NCBI GenBank assembly: GCA_031273885.1
Contig: JAISRA010000017.1
Span: forward strand, 1-5,064
Reading direction: 5' to 3'
DNA from: Endomicrobium sp.
Lineage (GTDB): Bacteria > Elusimicrobiota > Endomicrobiia > Endomicrobiales > Endomicrobiaceae
DNA length: 5,064 nt
Positions 1 to 5,064 of this stretch are shown piece after piece (within the stretch, counting starts at the first letter, position 1; every line of letters starts with the position of its first letter). Under the pieces are notes generated by a model. That model was not told the DNA's origin. It was given only the letters and a program-made list of their open reading frames with translations, and did no database searches. Position numbers and translations under genes: made by a program.

Positions 1-32
1 AAATCACTTTACCTGCTTTATAAAACATATTA

Positions 33-755
33 TTATAAATATTCTTCAGCTTTTAAAATATCTTCAGGCGTATCTACACCTATAGAATCGTGTTTTGCAA
101 TAACAACTTTTATTTTTTGCCCACTCTCTAAAACTCTTAACTGTTCAAGATTCTCAGCTTTTTCCAAAGATGATACACTACTTTTCGAAAACTCTAACAA
201 AAAATTTTTTCTATATCCATATATTCCTATATGCTTATAATATTTCACCGTAGATTTATTTCTATTATACGGAACTGCATACCTAGAGAAATACAATGCA
301 TATCCGTCTTTATCAAAAACAACTTTTACAACATTAGGATTATTTATAACAGATTCTTCTGTTATCGAGAAAGCAGCGGTTACATACTCAACAGATTTAT
401 TTTTATTAAGCAAAACAGCAAGTTCGTCTATAAGATTCAGATCTATAAGAGGTTCATCACCCTGCACGTTAATAAAAATATCATAGTTTTTTAAAAATTT
501 TGACGCGGTAAAAGCAACTCTATCCGTACCGCTTTTACATGTTTTAGGAGTCATAAAAACATCAATTCCGAGCTTTTTTACTGTATTATAAATACGCTTA
601 TCATCTGTTGCAACCGCTATAAAATCAATTTTTTTGCAACGCTTTACCCTTTCAACAGTATGCTGTATGAGAGGTTTACAATTAATTAACGCTAAAGGCT
701 TGCCTGGGAAACGACTTGATTCATATCTTGAAGGTATAATCACAGCTGTTTTCAT
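33..755 (-). CDS. kdsB: CMP-Kdo synthetase (3-deoxy-manno-octulosonate cytidylyltransferase)
   Basis: This cytoplasmic enzyme activates Kdo with CTP to give CMP-Kdo and pyrophosphate. CMP-Kdo is the donor used to attach Kdo to lipid A. The 240-aa product is close to the family length (E. coli KdsB is 248 aa). Visible motifs, in order: the nucleotide-binding start IIPSRYESSRFPGKPL (6-21), ATDD (49-52), SGTDRV (75-80), NVQGDEP (96-102) with the Mg-binding Asp100, PNVVKVV (140-146), YALYFSR (152-158), HIGIYGYR (175-182), EQLRVL near the C-terminus, and GVDTPED (226-232), whose Asp228 matches the second metal ligand of the family. The start ATG (755-753) overlaps the hldA stop as ATGA, and no good SD precedes it. 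Translation is therefore probably coupled to hldA, and the gene is the third of the leftward operon. No terminator is visible in the 32 bases left of it. Family assignment is secure; coupling is inferred. Confidence 0.97.
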   Translation of the reverse strand: MKTAVIIPSRYESSRFPGKPLALINCKPLIQHTVERVKRCKKIDFIAVATDDKRIYNTVKKLGIDVFMTPKTCKSGTDRVAFTASKFLKNYDIFINVQGDEPLIDLNLIDELAVLLNKNKSVEYVTAAFSITEESVINNPNVVKVVFDKDGYALYFSRYAVPYNRNKSTVKYYKHIGIYGYRKNFLLEFSKSSVSSLEKAENLEQLRVLESGQKIKVVIAKHDSIGVDTPEDILKAEEYL

Positions 756-1741
756 TTTTTATAAAAATCCAGTATAGTTCTTTCTAGTTCCTGAGAACTT
801 GCTGTAGCCGTGCCAAGTTTTCCGACAACTATGCCTGCGGAAAAATTTGCAATTTCTGCTGCGCTCAACAAATCGGCCTTTGCCGCCAACGCTAAAGTCA
901 AAGTAGAAATAACAGTATCTCCGGCTCCAGTAACATCATAAACTTCTTTTGCCCTCGTAGGAATATTTATAATTTTATTGTTATGCTGAATAAGCATCAT
1001 ACCTTTTTCTCCGCGAGTGATAAGCACCGAATTAGAATCTAACATTTTAAGAATTTTTTTACCTAGCACCATCATATCTTCATCGTTTTTTATATTCTTT
1101 GCATTCATTCCCTCGATTGCTTCTTTCTCATTGGGAGTCATTATTGTGATTTTCTTGTATTTTTTAAAGTGATTTACCTTCGGATCTACAGTAACCGGAA
1201 TCTTAAATTTTCTTGCAAGAAAAATTGTTTTTTTAAGAACTTTAAGACTTACAACGCCTTTACCGTAGTCTGAAATTATTACTGCATTCACCTGAGATAT
1301 AAGTTTTTCTATATTTGATATAATTTTTGTTTCAGCGCTACGGTCAAAAAAATCTTTTACTTCTTTATCCACTCTTACAAGCTGTTGACTTGAGGCAATG
1401 ATTCTTGTTTTTACAATTGTTGGTCTTTGTGAATCACAAATCAAATAACTTGAATCAATTCCTTTTTCTACAAGCATTTTAATCAAAGACTTTCCTGCAA
1501 TATCTTTGCCTATTGTGCTTACAATAAAGGCTGTGCCTTTCAAAGCCATTATATTATTTGCAACATTTGCAGCGCCACCAAGAGTTTCAGTTTCTTTTGT
1601 AATTTCTACAATCGGAACAGGCGCTTCTGGAGAAATCCTCTTTACTTTCCCCCATATAAATTTATCAACCATAGTATCGCCTATAACAAGAATAGTTTGT
1701 TTTTCAATCGAAGATATTAATTTTAAAAGGTTCATAACCAT
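752..1741 (-). CDS. rfaE1: D-glycero-beta-D-manno-heptose-7-phosphate kinase (HldE N-terminal domain type, kinase only)
   Basis: This PfkB/ribokinase-family enzyme phosphorylates heptose-7-phosphate at C1 to the 1,7-bisphosphate, an early step of ADP-heptose synthesis for the LPS inner core. The 329-aa protein shows the RfaE1 features: GDTMVD (21-26), RISPEAPVP (35-43), GGAAN (55-59) for substrate binding, SDYGKG and DPK mid-protein, TPNEKE, and the PfkB signature DVTGAGD (269-275) with Asp275 as catalytic base. It continues to VGKLGTATAS and stops about 15 residues later. The cytidylyltransferase-like domain that forms the second half of E. coli HldE is therefore absent, and a separate HldC (RfaE2) must complete the pathway. 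The start is uncertain: ATG at 1741 or, two codons in, ATG at 1735. Neither has a clear SD. The gene lies 36 bp after hldD and overlaps kdsB by ATGA. The name hldA is equally valid. Confidence 0.95.
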   Translation of the reverse strand: MVMNLLKLISSIEKQTILVIGDTMVDKFIWGKVKRISPEAPVPIVEITKETETLGGAANVANNIMALKGTAFIVSTIGKDIAGKSLIKMLVEKGIDSSYLICDSQRPTIVKTRIIASSQQLVRVDKEVKDFFDRSAETKIISNIEKLISQVNAVIISDYGKGVVSLKVLKKTIFLARKFKIPVTVDPKVNHFKKYKKITIMTPNEKEAIEGMNAKNIKNDEDMMVLGKKILKMLDSNSVLITRGEKGMMLIQHNNKIINIPTRAKEVYDVTGAGDTVISTLTLALAAKADLLSAAEIANFSAGIVVGKLGTATASSQELERTILDFYKK

Positions 1742-1777
1742 ACCGTAACTTATACAATCATGATTTATTTTATTAAT

Positions 1778-2740
1778 TTATAAATAAGATTTATTTTTTA
1801 AATAGCAACAATAATCTTTTATAGAATCTTCAAGCTCCATAAAAGGTTTGTTATATCCTACATTCTTAAGATTATCCATTTTTGCTTCTGTAAAATACTG
1901 ATATTTTGATTTCAAATAATCTGGCATATCAATGTATTCTATGTTTTCTTTTTTACCTACCGCCTCAAACATTGATTTCGCTACATCGTTCCATGTTCTT
2001 GACTTACCGGTACCAAGATTAAATATTCCTGTTATCGACGGATTTTTAAGTAAAAAATATATTACTTCGACAACATCTTTGATGTACACAAAATCTCTGC
2101 ACTGCCCGCCGTCTGAATAATCAGAATTGCAAGATTTAAATAATTTTATCTCGCCATTTGAGAAAATATCATAATAACTTTTACAAATTACGCTACGCAT
2201 ATCTCTCTTATGATATTCATTGGGCCCAAAAACATTAAAAAATTTTATACCCACAACCTTACTAATATAATTAGTATTTAAAAGCCACAAATCAAACATA
2301 TGCTTTGAGAACCCATATATATTTAGTGGTACTAAATTTCTTACTTTCAATATATCATCATAATAACCAAATTCACCGTTGCCGTACGTTGCAGCAGACG
2401 ACGCATAAATAAAAGGAATTTTTAGTTCAAATGCCCATAAAGCAAGAACTTTAGAATACTCATAATTGTTTTTTATATAATAATTCGCGTCTGTAAAAGT
2501 TGTAGAGCTACATGCTCCAAAGTGCACAACGGCCTTAGGTTTCGGGACTTGTCTGCTTACCACGGCATTAAAAAAATCACTTTTCTGTATATAGTCGTAA
2601 TAATTTTTGCCTACTAAATTTTTCCATTTTTCATCGTTGTCAAGATGATCAACAACCAAAACGTCATTTATGCCTTCTTGGTTTAACTTCCACAAAAAAC
2701 AACTACCTATAAAACCTGCGCCGCCGGTGAGCACTATCAT
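1778..2740 (-). CDS. hldD: ADP-L-glycero-D-manno-heptose 6-epimerase
   Basis: This is a short-chain dehydrogenase/reductase-type epimerase. It inverts C6 of ADP-D-glycero-D-manno-heptose to the L-glycero form, the last step before heptose transfer to the LPS core. Numbered from the chosen start, it has the NADP-binding TGGAGFIG (5-12; GxxGxxG), HFGACSSTT (73-81), YASSAATYG (112-120), the YxxxK pair Tyr142/Lys146, FFNVFGPNEYHK (167-178) with Lys178 matching the second catalytic base of E. coli HldD, then RDFVYIKDV, GIFNLGTG and the family tail YQYFTEAKMDNLKNVGY. The 320 aa compare with 310 in E. coli. An in-frame ATG at 2776 would add 12 residues (MPETYSKYKRFC). I prefer 2740 because the protein then begins exactly at the Rossmann strand MIVLTGG, and AAGAGG sits 6 nt upstream. 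It is the first gene of the leftward hldD-hldA-kdsB operon. Confidence 0.97.
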   Translation of the reverse strand: MIVLTGGAGFIGSCFLWKLNQEGINDVLVVDHLDNDEKWKNLVGKNYYDYIQKSDFFNAVVSRQVPKPKAVVHFGACSSTTFTDANYYIKNNYEYSKVLALWAFELKIPFIYASSAATYGNGEFGYYDDILKVRNLVPLNIYGFSKHMFDLWLLNTNYISKVVGIKFFNVFGPNEYHKRDMRSVICKSYYDIFSNGEIKLFKSCNSDYSDGGQCRDFVYIKDVVEVIYFLLKNPSITGIFNLGTGKSRTWNDVAKSMFEAVGKKENIEYIDMPDYLKSKYQYFTEAKMDNLKNVGYNKPFMELEDSIKDYCCYLKNKSYL

Positions 2741-2746
2741 ACAAAA

Positions 2747-2752
2747 CCTCTT
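2747..2752 (-). promoter_or_regulatory. Shine-Dalgarno site of hldD
   Basis: The minus strand reads AAGAGG, 6 nt before the ATG at 2740. It decides the hldD start: the longer in-frame candidate at 2776 has no comparable site. A small inverted repeat (ATATT-TCG-AATAT, 2753-2765) lies directly upstream of it in the leader. Confidence 0.85.
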
Positions 2753-2774
2753 ATATTTCGAATATGTCTCAGGC

Positions 2775-2795
2775 ATACTATTGCTATTTTAGTAT
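2775..2795. repeat. Inverted repeat over the hldD start region
   Basis: ATACTA (2775-2780) and TAGTAT (2790-2795) are perfect reverse complements separated by 9 bp. The right arm touches the hldD -10 box, and the repeat spans the predicted transcription start near 2787. It could be a small repressor operator, but in DNA this AT-rich it may be coincidental. Confidence 0.3.
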
Positions 2796-2823
2796 TATAT
2801 AAAAAGATACTTTTGACTGTCAA
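2794..2823 (-). promoter_or_regulatory. Sigma-70 promoter of the hldD-hldA-kdsB operon
   Basis: On the minus strand there is a perfect TTGACA (-35; 2823-2818), an 18-bp spacer and a perfect TATAAT (-10; 2799-2794). Transcription should start near 2787, giving a leader of about 46 nt that contains the AAGAGG site. It is the strongest promoter match in the window and should drive the three LPS-sugar genes together. Confidence 0.8.
2813..2823. repeat. Palindrome TTGAC-T-GTCAA at the hldD -35 box
   Basis: This is a perfect 5+1+5 inverted repeat. Its right arm is the -35 box of the leftward hldD promoter. The left arm reads TTGACT on the plus strand, which would be a -35 for a rightward promoter. 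However, only weak -10 candidates (TACTTA at 2835-2840) follow at a usable distance. It could be an operator, a remnant of overlapping divergent -35 boxes, or chance. Confidence 0.4.
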
Positions 2824-2878
2824 TTAAAACTAAATACTTAAAGACACTATGCCTACACACAAAATAGTATAAAAAATG

Positions 2879-2884
2879 TATAAT
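2879..2884 (+). promoter_or_regulatory. Likely -10 box for typA
   Basis: There is a perfect TATAAT, preceded directly by TG. The best -35 is poor: TACACA at 2854-2859, 4 of 6 bases matching, with a long 19-bp spacer. Transcription would start around 2891 and give a leader of about 68 nt holding the SD and the stem-loop. A second weaker pair, AAGACA (2841-2846) and TAGTAT (2865-2870) with an 18-bp spacer, is an alternative. Confidence 0.45.
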
Positions 2885-2906
2885 TACGTCACAATAAATT
2901 TATAAA

Positions 2907-2912
2907 AGAGGA
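2907..2912 (+). promoter_or_regulatory. Remote Shine-Dalgarno site of the typA leader
   Basis: AGAGGA (inside AAAAGAGGA) is the only good SD before typA, but it lies 46 nt before the ATG at 2959, too far for normal use. A stem-loop at 2917-2949 fills most of the gap. If it folds, the site would lie about 5 unpaired nt from the ATG at 2951 and about 13 from the typA ATG. Confidence 0.5.
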
Positions 2913-2916
2913 CAAT

Positions 2917-2949
2917 AAAACTCGATCTTAAGCATAAAGATCTAGTTTT
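2917..2949 (+). promoter_or_regulatory. Stem-loop between SD and start codon of typA
   Basis: The arms 2917-2929 (AAAACTCGATCTT) and 2937-2949 (AAGATCTAGTTTT) pair at 12 of 13 positions, with one C/T mismatch at 2923/2943 and the 7-nt loop AAGCATA. Two readings are possible. It may bridge a remote SD to the start codon, as the hairpin before phage T4 gene 38 does. Alternatively, it may be an intrinsic terminator or attenuator, since the right arm ends in five T. The structure is seen in the sequence; the function is inferred. Confidence 0.6.
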
Positions 2950-2950
2950 T

Positions 2951-2962
2951 ATGAAATTATGA
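2951..2962 (+). other. Three-residue leader reading frame (Met-Lys-Leu-stop) overlapping typA start
   Basis: ATG AAA TTA TGA begins one base after the stem-loop. Its TGA overlaps the typA ATG as ATGA, the usual arrangement for coupled reinitiation. It is in a different frame from typA. With the stem-loop folded, this ATG is better spaced from the AGAGGA site than the typA ATG is. It is very short and may be chance. Confidence 0.3.
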
Positions 2963-4794
2963 AAAGAAATAACGTAAGAAATGTTGCTATTATAGCCCAT
3001 GTTGATCACGGTAAAACAACTATAGTGGATTCATTGTTAAAATTTTCAGGACAATTTACTGTGAAAAGTGACGAAGCGCAAGATATGGTTTTAGATTCTA
3101 ACCCGCTTGAAAGAGAAAGAGGTATGACCATTCTTGCAAAATGTGCATCTGTAAATTACAAAGGGAACACCATAAATATAGTAGATACTCCCGGACACGC
3201 CGATTTTGGTAGTGAAGTAGAGAGAATATTGAAAATGGTTGATGGTGCAATCCTGATGATTGATGCCGTTGATGGACCAATGCCACAGACGCGTTTTGTT
3301 TTAAGAAAAGCACTTACTCTTGGATTAAAACCTATCGTCGTTATTAATAAGATGGATAGATATAACGCAACACCAAACACAGTTGTTGATAATGTTTTTG
3401 ATTTATTTATGAACCTCGGTGCAACTAATGAGCAACTTGATTTTCCGATACTTTATGCATCGGGACGCGAAGGCTGGGCAAGTACAATTATAGACGAGAA
3501 AGGTAAAGATATGGAGCCTGTTTTTACAACGATTCTCTCGCATGTTTCATCACCAGAAGCAAATATTGAAAAACCTCTTCAAATGCAAGTAACGATACTT
3601 GATTATAATAACTTTTTAGGTAATGTCGGCGTGGGCAGAATTTTAAACGGAATTGTAAAAAAAGATCAAACTATAGCATTAGTAACCGATGCAAATGCCA
3701 ATTCTCCAAAAATTACAAAAGCAAGTCGCATAGACAAGTTTTACGGACTCGGAAAACAAGAAGTTGAACTGGCTGGAGCAGGCGATATAGTTTCAATATC
3801 AGGTCTTGAAGGTGTCAAAGTCGGCGATACAGTCTGCAGTATTGACAATATTTTACCTCTACCAAAACTTTCAATAGACGAGCCCACTGTTTCTATGAAC
3901 TTTTTAGTAAACGATTCACCTTTTGCAGGACACGAAGGAAAATTTTTAACAAGCAGACATATAAAAGCACGTCTGGAAAAGGAAGCACAAACAAATGTTG
4001 GCTTAAAAGTTGAAACTCTCAAAGGAGAAGGAAGGTTCAAAGTTTCAGGCAGAGGAAATCTTCATTTAACCGTTCTTATCGAAACTATGCGTCGTGAAGG
4101 GTTTGAATTTTCAATTTCATCACCTGAAGTTATATACAAAGAGAAAGATGGGGAAATTTATGAGCCCATGGAGTATCTCACTTTGGATATAGAAAGCCAA
4201 TATCAAGGAGTTATTTTTGAACTTGTTGGTAAAAGAGCAGCAAAACTTGAAAATATAGTAAACGAAAACGAAAATAGAGTGCGTTTCGAATATATAATTC
4301 CTTCTAGAGCATTGATAGGTTTTAAAAATGAGTTTTTAATAAATACTCGTGGACAAGGCAGTCTACACCATAGTTTTTATGATTATCTGCCAAAAGTTAA
4401 TGTTTCAGACTTAAGAACAAACGGTGTCTTTATAGCAAAAGAACGCGGTAGAACTACGGTTTATGCGTTAAACCATTTACAAATAAGCGGAAAGCTTTTT
4501 GTTAACCCTGGAGTTGAAGTATATGAAGGAATGATAATAGGACAAAATTCCAGAGAAAACGATTTGATTGTAAATCCTTGTAAATTAAAGAAACTAACCA
4601 ATATGAGAAGTAAGGGCTCTGATAACACACCGCTACTTAAGCCAGCAACGCTTATGACCCTTGAGCAAGCAGTCGAGTATATCACTCCAGATGAACTTGT
4701 CGAAGTTACCCCGACCTCTATACATTTAAGAAAAAAAAATTTAAATCATCTGTTGAGAAAACGTTCTTCTCAAAATGAGACAGAAGAATTGTAA
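2959..4794 (+). CDS. typA: Ribosome-associated translational GTPase TypA/BipA
   Basis: BipA is an EF-G/LepA-like GTPase that binds the 70S ribosome. It is known in other bacteria to support ribosome assembly and growth under cold and other stress. The 611-aa product is of typical length. GTPase motifs: G1 AHVDHGKT (13-20), switch I ERERGMTI (51-58) with Thr57, G3 DTPGH (76-80) with His80 as the likely catalytic histidine, G4 NKMD (130-133) and G5 ASG (167-169). Beta-barrel domain 2 begins near PLQMQVTILDYN. Domains homologous to EF-G III and V follow. The BipA-specific C-terminal domain is recognised by RALIGFKNEFLINTRGQG (from 450), KKLTNMRSKG (from 544) and DELVEVTPTSI. There is no in-frame ATG, GTG or TTG between this ATG and an upstream stop at 2935-2937, so the start is firm despite lacking a close SD. 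It is transcribed divergently from the LPS operon. Confidence 0.98.
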   Translation: MKRNNVRNVAIIAHVDHGKTTIVDSLLKFSGQFTVKSDEAQDMVLDSNPLERERGMTILAKCASVNYKGNTINIVDTPGHADFGSEVERILKMVDGAILMIDAVDGPMPQTRFVLRKALTLGLKPIVVINKMDRYNATPNTVVDNVFDLFMNLGATNEQLDFPILYASGREGWASTIIDEKGKDMEPVFTTILSHVSSPEANIEKPLQMQVTILDYNNFLGNVGVGRILNGIVKKDQTIALVTDANANSPKITKASRIDKFYGLGKQEVELAGAGDIVSISGLEGVKVGDTVCSIDNILPLPKLSIDEPTVSMNFLVNDSPFAGHEGKFLTSRHIKARLEKEAQTNVGLKVETLKGEGRFKVSGRGNLHLTVLIETMRREGFEFSISSPEVIYKEKDGEIYEPMEYLTLDIESQYQGVIFELVGKRAAKLENIVNENENRVRFEYIIPSRALIGFKNEFLINTRGQGSLHHSFYDYLPKVNVSDLRTNGVFIAKERGRTTVYALNHLQISGKLFVNPGVEVYEGMIIGQNSRENDLIVNPCKLKKLTNMRSKGSDNTPLLKPATLMTLEQAVEYITPDELVEVTPTSIHLRKKNLNHLLRKRSSQNETEEL

Positions 4795-4905
4795 ACCGTT
4801 CATGCTGTAAAAATCATAAAGTTACGTCGGTTCATACTCTGTGTTTAAATCAACCAAAAAACAATCAAAGTTGACAATGCAAAAAAGTCTTATTTTTTTA
4901 TTTTA
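4795..4905. other. Intergenic gap after typA, no clear terminator
   Basis: I looked for a hairpin followed by a T-run. Only weak pairings appear: AACCG (4794-4798) with CGGTT (4828-4832) across 29 nt, and an A6/T7 pair around 4881-4899. A TTGACA occurs at 4871-4876 but has no good -10 at 16-18 bp. Read-through from typA into the next gene is possible. Confidence 0.4.
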
Positions 4906-4914
4906 TGTTATAAT
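4906..4914 (+). promoter_or_regulatory. Extended -10 promoter of cca
   Basis: TGT-TATAAT matches the extended -10 form (TG, one base, TATAAT). No good -35 is present at 17-18 bp; a TTGACA at 4871-4876 is 32 bp away, too far. Transcription would begin near 4921, only about 4 nt before the ATG at 4925. Confidence 0.5.
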
Positions 4915-4924
4915 GCTGACAGAT

Positions 4925-5064
4925 ATGAATAACATAAATATTCCTAAAAGATACAGCTCAATAATTGAAAAAGTTTCTGTTGCAGCAAAAGAAAATAATT
5001 TTGACGCCTATATTGTCGGTGGCTTTGTAAGAGATTTGATTATCAATAGAGAACCTAAAGATTT
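4925..5064 (+). CDS. cca: CCA tRNA nucleotidyltransferase / poly(A) polymerase family, N-terminal fragment cut by window edge
   Basis: Only 46 codons are in the window, and the frame is open to the edge. The fragment MNNINIPKRYSSIIEKVSVA... carries an N-terminal helix and then YIVGGFVRDLIINREPKD, with the class II nucleotidyltransferase signature GGxVRD at residues 32-37. The catalytic DxD that normally follows KD is just past the edge. Family members either add or repair the CCA end of tRNAs, or polyadenylate RNA; the fragment cannot separate these. The start at 4925 gives the usual 30 or so residues before the GG. In-frame ATGs at 4913 and 4877 are possible, but the first overlaps the -10 box and neither has an SD. 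No SD precedes 4925 either. The gene lies 130 bp after typA on the same strand. Confidence 0.85.
   Translation, partial: MNNINIPKRYSSIIEKVSVAAKENNFDAYIVGGFVRDLIINREPKD

Noticed and set aside
1..17. Possible start of a next leftward gene: minus-strand GTG at 7-5 after a weak AGGT
   Set aside because: Only seven coding bases would be present, so neither the start nor the gene can be judged. It is a hint that the operon continues past the edge.
231..494. Open frame on the plus strand inside kdsB
   Set aside because: It is antisense to a clear conserved gene, rich in Ile/Phe/Asn as expected of AT-rich shadow frames, and has no recognisable family or SD. The other open frames opposite hldA (1506-1748), hldD (1932-2120) and typA (3098-3380, 3741-4040, 4461-4685) were rejected likewise.
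1756..1765. 10-bp palindrome AATCATGATT between hldD and hldA
   Set aside because: It has no loop for an RNA hairpin, no T-run follows, and short palindromes are common in AT-rich DNA. It does not support a terminator or operator.
1778..2740. HldD insertion SDYSDGGQ before RDFVYIKDV and HKRDM in place of HKGSM, compared with E. coli
   Set aside because: To my knowledge, non-enterobacterial HldD proteins commonly have a DGGQ-type loop here. The catalytic lysine (178) is kept, so this is ordinary family variation.
2741..2776. In-frame upstream start giving hldD 12 extra residues
   Set aside because: No SD precedes the ATG at 2776 and it lies about 11 nt from the predicted transcription start. 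The ATG at 2740 has AAGAGG at 6 nt, and the protein then begins at the Rossmann strand as in the family.
4796..4846. Imperfect direct repeat (GTTCATGCTGT-like, near 4798 and 4830)
   Set aside because: It is short, has gaps and occurs only twice, with no flanking mobile-element features. It is probably chance.
4871..4904. Consensus TTGACA before cca as a promoter
   Set aside because: No acceptable -10 lies 16-18 bp downstream, and the good TATAAT at 4909 is 32 bp away, so the two do not form one promoter.

Overview
This is an AT-rich stretch of bacterial chromosome holding five genes around one divergent control region. The left half, read leftward, makes sugars for the inner core of lipopolysaccharide (LPS). 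The right half, read rightward, holds the ribosome-associated GTPase typA and the first codons of a tRNA CCA-adding enzyme. Dedicated heptose and Kdo genes imply a diderm (Gram-negative) bacterium with LPS. Low GC, a kinase-only HldA and housekeeping genes interleaved with LPS genes would suit a lineage such as Elusimicrobiota/Endomicrobium. That assignment is an inference from impression and was not tested.

Leftward cluster (about 2823 down to 33): a near-consensus sigma-70 promoter (TTGACA, 18 bp, TATAAT) and a good Shine-Dalgarno (SD) precede hldD (ADP-heptose 6-epimerase). It is followed after 36 bp by a kinase-only hldA/rfaE1 (heptose-7-phosphate kinase), which overlaps kdsB (CMP-Kdo synthetase) by ATGA. 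HldA and HldD act early and last in ADP-heptose synthesis, and KdsB activates Kdo. The operon therefore supplies both inner-core sugar donors. The heptose adenylyltransferase (HldC), GmhA, GmhB and the other Kdo genes are not in the window. The operon may continue past the left edge.

Divergent region (2741-2958, 218 bp): it carries the hldD promoter, a TTGAC-T-GTCAA palindrome at the hldD -35 box, a likely -10 box for typA, and an unusual typA leader. In that leader the only good SD lies 46 nt before the typA start. A strong inverted repeat fills the gap, and a four-codon reading frame ends in ATGA at the typA start. This is the most interesting non-coding structure here.

Rightward part: typA/bipA (611 aa) is complete, with all GTPase motifs and the BipA-specific C-terminus. 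A 130-bp gap follows with no convincing terminator. It ends in an extended -10 promoter placed so close to the cca start that the mRNA could be nearly leaderless. The cca gene runs off the right edge after 46 codons.

All complete genes look intact. I see no mobile elements, CRISPR, tRNA or rRNA genes, and no evidence for a new multigene system.
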